From: Candidatus Helarchaeota archaeon
Lineage (GTDB): Archaea > Asgardarchaeota > Lokiarchaeia > Helarchaeales > HEL-GB-A
Assembly: GCA_016840125.1 (NCBI GenBank)
Contig: JAEOSY010000666.1
Location: forward strand, 1 to 11,761
Reading direction: 5' to 3'
Length of the DNA stretch: 11,761 nucleotides
Shown here: in pieces, positions 1 through 5,268 of the stretch
Layout: every line of letters begins with the position of its first letter
Position numbering within the stretch: the stretch's first letter is position 1
The notes under the pieces: model-generated
The model's input: only the letters and a program-made list of their open reading frames with translations
Database searches by the model: none
Told to the model about the DNA's origin: nothing
Made by a program: the position numbers and the translations under genes

Positions 1-88
1 CATAGCGAAAGGAGATAAGGGAATTGCGTGGTCTTAAAATGCCATTTACGACCTTCTGCGTTAATAGGATTTTTAATTGCAATCAAAT

Positions 89-688
89 TTATTTCGCATC
101 TCGAACCATTAACCACATTGGTACATTCAAATCTGGAAGAATTACTTTTTTATAAACATAAAATCCATACTTTTCATAGAGTGGAACATTCCCTTCTGCT
201 TGAGTCTCCAAATAGATAGCTTTTCTTTCTATTTCAGCTTTTTCTATAAGGGCTCTTAATAAATTTCCTCCAAAACCTTTTCCTTGAAATTCTGGTGCAA
301 CACCAATTATCATTAGATAGATATATGGGCCAATATCAAGATTTTTCTTCTCTTCCTCAATTAATTTCGTGGTTTGCGTCATCTTCTTAAACACCTTGGC
401 TAATTTCAAAGAAAGAAAAAAAGCCCCACTTCGAATTATTCTCCATAATGTCATATCTTTATCATGTGGTAAAATTGCCATAACTCCTTCTAAATTGTCA
501 GATGGCGCGAAAACATTTCCATATTTCCTACACAATTTAACTATAAGCTCACACATTAAACGGAACTGATCTTCTTTTTCAAATACCTGACTCCACTTTG
601 GATCTTCAGGAAATGCATTTGCGAGTACATTTGCTGCTTTCTTAATATCTTTTTTAGTTATTTTATGTAGAATGCTAATTAATGACAT
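89..688 (-). CDS. GNAT family N-acetyltransferase
   Basis: A 199-residue protein predicted to transfer an acetyl group from acetyl-CoA to an amine; the substrate cannot be read from the sequence. The acetyl-CoA pyrophosphate-binding motif is clear: strand YIYLMIIGVAP (about 122-132) followed by QGKGFGG (135-141), fitting the Q/RxxGxG/A signature, then a helix LLRALIEKA. A second conserved block, LYEKYGF (170-176), is the typical motif B end of the fold. The first 110 residues are helical and diverged, as usual in this family. The ATG start lies about 25 bases after a TATA-like box, so the message is probably leaderless; there is no ribosome binding site. It follows hisF on the same strand after an 89-base gap and seems to be transcribed separately. 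Fold assignment is firm, function is not. Confidence 0.85.
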   Translation of the reverse strand: MSLISILHKITKKDIKKAANVLANAFPEDPKWSQVFEKEDQFRLMCELIVKLCRKYGNVFAPSDNLEGVMAILPHDKDMTLWRIIRSGAFFLSLKLAKVFKKMTQTTKLIEEEKKNLDIGPYIYLMIIGVAPEFQGKGFGGNLLRALIEKAEIERKAIYLETQAEGNVPLYEKYGFYVYKKVILPDLNVPMWLMVRDAK

Positions 689-704
689 GATGATTCAATA
701 GATT

Positions 705-719
705 CTTAATATAAAAATT
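705..719 (-). promoter_or_regulatory. TATA-box promoter for the GNAT gene
   Basis: Read on the minus strand the segment is TTTTTATATTAAG, an archaeal TATA-like element. Its centre is about 23-25 bases before the ATG at 688, which is the normal distance from TATA box to transcription start. That would place the transcript start at or next to the start codon (leaderless mRNA) and explains the missing Shine-Dalgarno site. The same intergenic gap also holds a small inverted repeat (751-765, TCCTT/AAGGA) just after the hisF stop, without a T run on the transcribed strand. Confidence 0.5.
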
Positions 720-777
720 AACGTGGTTACAGCTAATTGGATGATTTCAATCCTTTTTACAAGGAAAGTTTGAGATT

Positions 778-1587
778 TCAGACTCGGATCGGGATGTTTT
801 GCGTCTCTAATTCTCGCTTTAAATCCATGATGTCGATCTCATGGAAATGGAAAATGGAAGCTGCAAGAGCTGCAGAGCAATCAGTTTCAATAAAAACCTC
901 TTTAATGTGTTCTATGGAGCCTGCCCCACCAGAAGCAATAATAGGGATGTTAGTTCTCTTAACAATTTCCTTAGTAAGTGGTATGTCGTACCCCTCCTTC
1001 GTGCCATCGTAGTCCATCGAGGTCAGCATGATATCCCCAGCACCTAGGTCCTCAACTTTTTGAGCCCATTGAATCGCATCGATTCCAGTTGGCGTCCGTC
1101 CCCCGTAGATATACACTTCCCACCAACAGGGACCCTGCGGGGTGTCTAATACCACTCGATTTTCAGGAGGCACCCCTTTAACATAAACGCGTTTAGCATC
1201 AATCGCGGATACTATGCACTGAGAACCATATACCCGGGAAGATTCCGTAATTATCTCAGGATTCTTTACAGCGGTAGTGTTGATAGTGACCTTATCCGCA
1301 CCTGCCTTCAAAATGTCTTGAATATCTTGAAGAGTGCGAATCCCACCTCCTACTGTAAAAGGGATAAAGAGTTGTTCAGAGGTTCGATTGACCACATCAA
1401 TGAGGATATCCCGTCGTTCATGTGAGGCGGTGATGTCCAAAAATACAATCTCATCGGCGCCTTGTTCCTCATAAAGTACAGCAAGCTCAGGCGGATCCCC
1501 AGCATCCCGAATGTTGACAAATTGTACCCCTTTTACAACACGTCCTCCGGTCATATCCAAACATGGAATGATTCGTTTTGCTAGCAT
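778..1587 (-). CDS. hisF: imidazole glycerol phosphate synthase subunit HisF (cyclase)
   Basis: The cyclase subunit of the fifth step of histidine synthesis. It uses ammonia delivered by HisH to turn PRFAR into imidazole glycerol phosphate and AICAR. The (beta/alpha)8 barrel is complete in 269 residues, slightly longer than the usual 250-256. The two catalytic aspartates are in place: D11 in RIIPCLD and D130 in SAIDAKR. Phosphate-binding segments TVGGGIRT (78-85) and IASGGAGS (217-224) are both present. The family's loop with [17 protein letters not shown] (154-170) is also recognisable. The ATG start has a Shine-Dalgarno site AAGGTGG that overlaps the hisH stop codon 9 bases upstream, so the two subunits are probably translationally coupled. 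The tail [12 protein letters not shown] replaces the more usual FHYGEYSI-type ending but is in register. AICAR release ties this gene to purine synthesis and so to guaA upstream. Confidence 0.97.
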   Translation of the reverse strand: MLAKRIIPCLDMTGGRVVKGVQFVNIRDAGDPPELAVLYEEQGADEIVFLDITASHERRDILIDVVNRTSEQLFIPFTVGGGIRTLQDIQDILKAGADKVTINTTAVKNPEIITESSRVYGSQCIVSAIDAKRVYVKGVPPENRVVLDTPQGPCWWEVYIYGGRTPTGIDAIQWAQKVEDLGAGDIMLTSMDYDGTKEGYDIPLTKEIVKRTNIPIIASGGAGSIEHIKEVFIETDCSAALAASIFHFHEIDIMDLKRELETQNIPIRV

Positions 1588-1596
1588 AAATCCACC

Positions 1597-2208
1597 TTAT
1601 GACTTAATAAATTTCAAGAAATTACTGAGCATTTTCAAACCGACAGCGCTACTCTTTTCGGGATGAAACTGCATAGCAAAGATGTTATCACGACCAACAA
1701 GCGATGGAAATTTAATCCCATAATCGGTGGTTGCAACGATAACTTTAGGATTTGTAGGAACAGGATAGAAGGAATGGACGAAATACACATAACTCCGATC
1801 TGGCACATCTTCCATAATAGGGTTTTCACTCTGTTTAACTTGGATTTGATTCCAACCCATGTGGGGCGTAACAACAGTTTCAGGTAGTTTTATTACGCGT
1901 CCTTTCAAAAGACCGATGCCCTCATGAAGGCCAAACTCCTCACTTTCGTCGAAGATTAGTTGAAACCCAAGGCAAACACCAAGAAAAGGTTTTCCTGCAA
2001 CCACTTGTTCAATAATCTGTGGTTTTAAGTCAGCCAGATTTTTCATGGCATCGCCAAAGGCACCCACTCCGGGAATAACAATGCCATCAGCTTCGATGAT
2101 AGGCTTGCGTTCATCGGTTATTTCCACTGTGGCTCCGACTTTCTTTAAACCACTACTGATACTCTTCAGATTTCCCATTTTATAATTAATAATCGCGAGA
2201 TGCACCAT
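1597..2208 (-). CDS. hisH: imidazole glycerol phosphate synthase subunit HisH (glutaminase)
   Basis: The class I glutamine amidotransferase subunit that hydrolyses glutamine and channels ammonia to HisF. The length, 203 residues, is typical. The catalytic triad is intact: C79 within FLGVCLGFQL, and H182 and E184 within MQFHPEKS. The oxyanion-strand segment PGVGAFGDAM (46-55) and the interface segment PHMGWN (115-120) are the family's forms. It lies between guaA (18-base gap) and hisF (9-base gap) on one strand. The ATG start is preceded only by a weak purine stretch (GTAGGT), so it may rely on translation from guaA. No frame damage is seen. Assignment to HisH rather than PdxT or another amidotransferase rests on the PGVGAFG and PHMGWN motifs and on the adjacent hisF. 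Confidence 0.97.
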   Translation of the reverse strand: MVHLAIINYKMGNLKSISSGLKKVGATVEITDERKPIIEADGIVIPGVGAFGDAMKNLADLKPQIIEQVVAGKPFLGVCLGFQLIFDESEEFGLHEGIGLLKGRVIKLPETVVTPHMGWNQIQVKQSENPIMEDVPDRSYVYFVHSFYPVPTNPKVIVATTDYGIKFPSLVGRDNIFAMQFHPEKSSAVGLKMLSNFLKFIKS

Positions 2209-2226
2209 ATCTTATACCTACACGTT

Positions 2227-3792
2227 CTATTCTAACTCAACCGTTGCGGGCGGTTTATTGGACACATCATAAACAACCCTATTAACACCCGGAACTTCAT
2301 TAATGATTCGGGAGGCAACCCGTTCGAGGAGATGCCAATCTACTTTGGCGAAGTTGGCAGTCATGGCATCCTCACTTTCAATCATTCGGATGAGGACCAT
2401 GTTCTGATAGGTCCGAGCATCGCCCATGACCCCCACCGACTTGATGGGGAGGTAGCCGGTGAATGCCTGCCACACCTTGTTATAAGAGCCTGCCTCTTTA
2501 AGCTCTTCAATTAAGATTGCGTCAGATTCCCGCACTATTTGGAGTTTCTCTTCGGTTACTTCTCCAATAATTCGAATGGCGAGGGAAGGTCCGGGGAAGG
2601 GATGCCGCTGGATAAATTCTTTAGGAATTCCTAATTCACGCCCCACTCGGCGCACTTCATCCTTATAGAGGAGCGTTAAGGGTTCAATCACTTTCAAATT
2701 CATCTTTTCGGGAAGCGCTACATTATGATGACTCTTAATCGTCGCCGAGGACCCACTTGTAACACCTGATTCTATCCGATCTGGTGCAATTGTACCCTGT
2801 CCAAGGAACTTTATTTCTCCAAATTCTGCTTTCAATTCCTCAGCTTTCCGTTCAAACACTTCAATGAAGGTATTGGCGATAATTTTTCGCTTTTCTTCAG
2901 GATCTACTATGCCTTTCAACCGAGAGAGAAATAATTCTGCGGTATTTTCAACATAAAAATGTTTGAAACGCATTATTTTTCGGAAGTTTTCTTCGACCTC
3001 GGCGACTTCATTTTTCCGTAGAAGTCCATTGTTTACAAAAACACAAAAGATGCGATCACCTATTGCTTTCTCGATAAGCGTTGCAGTAACGGTAGAATCG
3101 ACACCACCACTCACTCCCATGATTACCCGATCATCTTTAACTACGTTTCGGATTTGGTTGATCGTGTCAGCAATAAAATCGGTCATCATCCAATTTGGTT
3201 CACATTGGCAAATATCAAAGACAAAATTTTTCAAGATTTGCAGACCCTTCAGGGTGTGACTTACTTCTATGTGAAACTGAACGGCGTAGACCTGGTCATC
3301 CACGTTTCTAATGGCACTAATGGGGCAAGTCTCAGAAGAAGCAATGGTTTCAAAATTTGGGGGTAATTGGGTAATCTGGTCACCATGACTCATCCAGACA
3401 ATCTCCGTATCATCTAACCCTTGAAGAAGCTTCTCACGCTTTAAGATTTTAAGAATTCGCTTCCCATACTCCTTTTTTTCATGAGATGTAACGGTTCCTC
3501 CGAACGATTGCCCAATAAGCTGTAATCCATAGCAGATCCCAAGAATAGGGACCTGATTTTCTTTACAATAGGTGAGAATATCGGCGGTTAAGGCGGGGCT
3601 CGCGTTCTCATAAACGCTTTGTGGACCGCCTGATAAAATAACGCCTTTCGGTTTGAATTCGGTGATCTGATTTGCTTTAGCGGTGTGTGGGAGGATCTCA
3701 GAATATACCGATAGATCTCGAACCCGGCGGGCTATGAGCTGGGTGTACTGCCCACCAAAATCGATAACCAAAATAGTGTCGGGTTGACTCAA
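2227..3792 (-). CDS. guaA: GMP synthase (glutamine-hydrolysing), fused form
   Basis: Catalyses XMP + ATP + glutamine to GMP, the last step of guanine nucleotide synthesis. The 521-residue chain has, in order, a class I amidotransferase domain (1-195), an ATP-pyrophosphatase domain (about 205-400) and a C-terminal dimerisation domain ending KPPATVELE. In the amidotransferase, C87 lies in GICYGLQL and H174 and E176 in VQFHIEVSHT. The PP-loop is SGGVDST (228-234), and GQGTIAPDRIESG is also conserved. Many archaea carry the two halves as separate genes, so the fused form is notable. The start is TTG at 3792, chosen because the product then begins MSQPDTILVIDFGGQYTQ as in the family. GAGAGG lies about 8-13 bases upstream as a weak ribosome binding site. 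It is the first gene of the guaA-hisH-hisF block. A diverged copy of its first codons lies 260 bases upstream. Confidence 0.97.
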   Translation of the reverse strand: MSQPDTILVIDFGGQYTQLIARRVRDLSVYSEILPHTAKANQITEFKPKGVILSGGPQSVYENASPALTADILTYCKENQVPILGICYGLQLIGQSFGGTVTSHEKKEYGKRILKILKREKLLQGLDDTEIVWMSHGDQITQLPPNFETIASSETCPISAIRNVDDQVYAVQFHIEVSHTLKGLQILKNFVFDICQCEPNWMMTDFIADTINQIRNVVKDDRVIMGVSGGVDSTVTATLIEKAIGDRIFCVFVNNGLLRKNEVAEVEENFRKIMRFKHFYVENTAELFLSRLKGIVDPEEKRKIIANTFIEVFERKAEELKAEFGEIKFLGQGTIAPDRIESGVTSGSSATIKSHHNVALPEKMNLKVIEPLTLLYKDEVRRVGRELGIPKEFIQRHPFPGPSLAIRIIGEVTEEKLQIVRESDAILIEELKEAGSYNKVWQAFTGYLPIKSVGVMGDARTYQNMVLIRMIESEDAMTANFAKVDWHLLERVASRIINEVPGVNRVVYDVSNKPPATVELE

Positions 3793-3827
3793 TGTTTGAT
3801 TGCCTCTCGGAATTAATTATTACGTCT

Positions 3828-3842
3828 CCATTAATATTTACT
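3828..3842 (-). promoter_or_regulatory. probable guaA TATA box
   Basis: On the minus strand the segment reads AGTAAATATTAATGG. An AT-rich core of this type 40-45 bases before the TTG start would give a transcript start about 15-20 bases before the gene, leaving room for the GAGAGG ribosome binding site. It would serve the whole guaA-hisH-hisF block. The box is only moderately like the archaeal consensus. Confidence 0.35.
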
Positions 3843-4017
3843 GAATAAAACTCCTAACTCAAATTCATCAGAAAAAATATGAACGAGTAACAGAATTATC
3901 AAAACTCACCATACCATTTAAACTTAAACTTAGCTATCATATTTGAGGTGAATACTCCAAAAACTCACTCAAGTATAACCCGAACTTCCCTATCCCTTTT
4001 TTAAAAAAAGTCCCAAT

Positions 4018-4081
4018 TAAAAAAAAAAGAACAATAGTGTTGGGTTGACTCAACACTTAATTGCATCTCGGAACCAATTAT
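4018..4081 (-). pseudogene. duplicated remnant of the guaA 5' end
   Basis: Bases 4033-4081 match 3772-3820, the guaA start codon and its upstream leader, at 41 of 49 positions; all but one of the differences are transitions. Read on the minus strand, the copy still has a TTG start (4053) and encodes MSQPNTIVLFF before a stop at 4018, against MSQPDTILVIDF in guaA. The similarity ends abruptly in an A/T run at the codon-8 end. It is therefore a truncated duplicate of the gene start, either a decaying relic of a second guaA copy or a retained leader element. Confidence 0.7.
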
Positions 4082-4114
4082 CTTCTCATAAATGGTCTCA
4101 TTACCCTTCTCATT

Positions 4115-4170
4115 AGTTATAAAATTCTATAAAAAGTTATAAAATTCTATAAAAAGTTATAAAATTCTAT
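4115..4170 (+). repeat. 20-bp tandem repeat, 2.8 copies, with TATA motifs
   Basis: The unit agttataaaattctataaaa occurs at 4115-4134 and 4135-4154 with no mismatches, and its first 16 bases again at 4155-4170. Each unit contains TTATAAAA and CTATAAAA, both good archaeal TATA-box cores. The CTATAAAAA ending at 4155 would place transcription start near 4177 on the plus strand, at the left end of the structured segment. On the minus strand the same array is T-rich and could end a transcript instead. Confidence 0.85.
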
Positions 4171-4430
4171 GCCAATGCTCCATCTACCGTTCGCAGGTAG
4201 ACCCGCCCTAAGGTGATCAGGCGGTACGCCCGTTGCCAGGTTCAAGCCATCCAGCGCGGTGGTGAAAGTCTTTTACGGAAGGTCGTTGGGTCTGGAGACT
4301 TGAAGGGAATTACCCCATCCTACTCAAAGGGCGATTGAATTCTTACCCCGTTCTTAGGAGGGACTGCGTGGGTTCAAATAAAGCTTTAAAACGTCCCTAA
4401 CTTGGGCACGCAACCACTGAGATTGGGGGG
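4171..4430 (+). ncRNA. candidate structured non-coding RNA, family unknown
   Basis: This segment is visibly richer in G+C than the A+T-rich sequence on both sides, which in such genomes often marks a structural RNA. The ends pair: CCAAT-g-CTC (4172-4180) with GAG-ATTGG (4419-4426). Inside lie hairpins CTACC/GGTAG (4184-4200), CCGCC/GGCGG (4203-4224) and GCCATC/GGTGGT (4246-4263). A longer-range helix pairs GCCCGTT (4228-4234) with AAC-tt-GGGC (4399-4407). Near the 3' end GGGAC and TGCGTG (4360-4370) can pair with GTCCC and CACGCA (4393-4412) in a crossed, pseudoknot-like order. GAAAGTCTTT (4264-4273) can also pair with AAAGCTTT (4380-4387) leaving one bulged T, which resembles helix P4 of RNase P RNA, but other RNase P consensus boxes are missing. 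The TATA-bearing repeat upstream favours the plus strand. Not recognised as tRNA, SRP RNA or rRNA. Confidence 0.5.
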
Positions 4431-4455
4431 AATATCCTCCTGAAATTCAAATGCA

Positions 4456-4499
4456 CTTTGAGTGATGTACTCATGCTACTGGATTTAGCATGGTCAAAG
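4456..4499 (+). other. branched stem-loop
   Basis: CTTTGA (4456-4461) pairs with TCAAAG (4494-4499), enclosing a perfect 7-bp hairpin CATGCTA/TAGCATG (4472-4478, 4486-4492) with a 7-base loop. The 5' side between them can form its own small hairpin GAGT/ACTC (4460-4472), giving a three-way-like structure that competes for a few bases. It lies 160 bases before the next gene and may be a processing, termination or regulatory element, or an appendage of the candidate RNA upstream. Confidence 0.4.
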
Positions 4500-4598
4500 A
4501 GGATATGAGCACCCTGCCTTTTAAATCCTTCGGATTGGTTTGCGCATTTCCCACATTTGCGCATTTTCTTGAGGAGATGTATATAACAATACTTGCTG

Positions 4599-4649
4599 AA
4601 CAATTTGATACTATAAAAACCAGCACAATTAATAAAATAGCAGTTTGGC
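4599..4649 (+). promoter_or_regulatory. promoter, copy 1 of a shared 50-bp element
   Basis: The element starts GAACAATTTGAT, then a TATA box CTATAAAAA (4611-4619), then a stretch from CAGCA to GTTTGG that is almost identical to 6950-7003 upstream of the decarboxylase-like operon. The TATA box predicts a transcript start near 4638-4642, just before the ATG at 4660. The conservation continues past the predicted start site, so it is more than a core promoter. Confidence 0.65.
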
Positions 4650-4659
4650 ATGTAAAATT

Positions 4660-5217
4660 ATGCCACGGAATTTAATTGACCTATCGAAAATTCTTCCGAT
4701 CTCAATGGAAGAAGCCAAAAAATATGTCAGATGCCGCTTGCTTTGGAATGCCATCTCACCGATTCCCGAGAAGAACATCAAAATTGAAGTCGAAGAACTT
4801 TCAGAAACCAAAGCGCGAATCCATCAGGAGGTTCATTACACTTTCACCATTGGATTGACTGGGTTGATAAAGCATACAGCCCATATCGTCCAGGATGCGC
4901 TACTTGAAGAAGTAGAGGACAACCATTTCGTTATCACTGTGGAAAAAAGTAATGAAGTTGCCAAATCAGAGGTTCATGTCTATATCGAGGAAGAAGGTGC
5001 GGATAAGATCAATCTTAAACTCTCCCTCGTGGTGCTCTATTTTAAGAGGGGGATTCTAGAACTTGTAGGACGACACATCGTAATTAATCGCTTTCGTGGA
5101 GAGCTCCGGAAGTTATTAAAGAAACTGGCAAACAAGCTCCGTGATGGATCCTTGAAGCCGCTCATGGCAAAGTGTGACGAGGAATTCAGTAAGGAAAGTT
5201 CAGACGTAATAGTGTAG
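4660..5217 (+). CDS. hypothetical protein, possibly START/SRPBCC-like
   Basis: A 185-residue soluble protein of unknown function. It has no signal peptide, membrane helix or metal motif. After an N-terminal helical segment (ISMEEAKKYVRCRLLWNAI) comes a series of alternating beta strands (KIEVEELSETKARIHQEVHYTFTI and onward), and the chain ends in a long basic amphipathic helix FRGELRKLLKKLANKL (about 146-161). That order of strands and closing helix is what lipid- or ligand-binding SRPBCC/START-like domains show, but no signature proves it. The ATG at 4660 is preferred to an in-frame TTG at 4645, because the TATA box predicts a transcript start between 4638 and 4642, giving a short or absent leader; there is no Shine-Dalgarno site. 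Its promoter shares a 50-bp sequence with that of the decarboxylase-like operon, suggesting common control. It converges on the propeller gene with only 22 bases between stops. Confidence 0.75.
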   Translation: MPRNLIDLSKILPISMEEAKKYVRCRLLWNAISPIPEKNIKIEVEELSETKARIHQEVHYTFTIGLTGLIKHTAHIVQDALLEEVEDNHFVITVEKSNEVAKSEVHVYIEEEGADKINLKLSLVVLYFKRGILELVGRHIVINRFRGELRKLLKKLANKLRDGSLKPLMAKCDEEFSKESSDVIV

Positions 5218-5268
5218 CGGAGACCTTCAATTAAAAAATTTAGGAGGTACCTTGTTTTTTCTTTTTTG
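5218..5268. terminator. overlapping convergent terminators
   Basis: The two convergent genes end 22 bases apart. For the minus-strand gene, a T6 run on its coding strand (complement of 5233-5238) lies directly after the stop. For the plus-strand gene, T-rich tracts at 5254-5267 lie 35-50 bases after its stop, inside the lysine-rich tail codons of the opposite gene. T runs without a strong stem are the usual archaeal termination signal. Confidence 0.45.

Larger units (their letters stand above)
3793..4659. other. long gene-free region with RNA-like and duplicated elements
   Basis: No convincing protein gene lies in these 867 bases; the short open frames on both strands have no family signature. 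From left to right it holds the guaA promoter, an A+T-rich stretch (3840-4017) in which nothing is recognised apart from an A/T inverted run near 3995, and a relic of the guaA start (4018-4081). Next come a 20-bp tandem repeat carrying TATA motifs (4115-4170), a G+C-richer structured segment (4171-4430), and a branched hairpin (4456-4499). A direct repeat TTTGCGCATTT follows (4539-4549 and 4556-4566), then the promoter of the next gene. The density of structured and duplicated pieces argues against neutral spacer DNA. Confidence 0.7.

Noticed and set aside
1..88. An open frame on the minus strand running off the left edge after the GNAT stop (from a TTG near 86, reading LIAIKNPINAEGRKWHFK)
   Set aside because: Only about 28 codons are visible, with no ribosome binding site, no ATG and no family signature; it could be a partial gene but cannot be supported.
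751..765. Hairpin terminator after hisF (TCCTT/AAGGA)
   Set aside because: The stem is only 5 bp and is not followed by a T run on the minus strand, so it is mentioned only in the neighbouring promoter entry.
4115..4170. CRISPR-like array
   Set aside because: The 20-bp units are directly joined with no spacers and are only 2.8 copies of an A+T-rich sequence; no cas gene is nearby.
4370..4380. GGGTTCAAAT resembling a tRNA T-loop
   Set aside because: The complementary T-stem and an acceptor stem at tRNA spacing are absent on this strand.
4171..4430. RNase P RNA as a firm call for the structured segment
   Set aside because: Only the GAAAGTC-like box and a bulged P4-like helix fit. The usual P4 sequence is changed, other conserved boxes are not found, and extra hairpins sit between the outer helices.
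4397..4651. 84-residue minus-strand open frame containing KCGKCANQ
   Set aside because: It has a single CxxC and no other zinc-ribbon features, crosses the hairpin and the promoter of the opposite gene, and part of it overlaps the structured segment.
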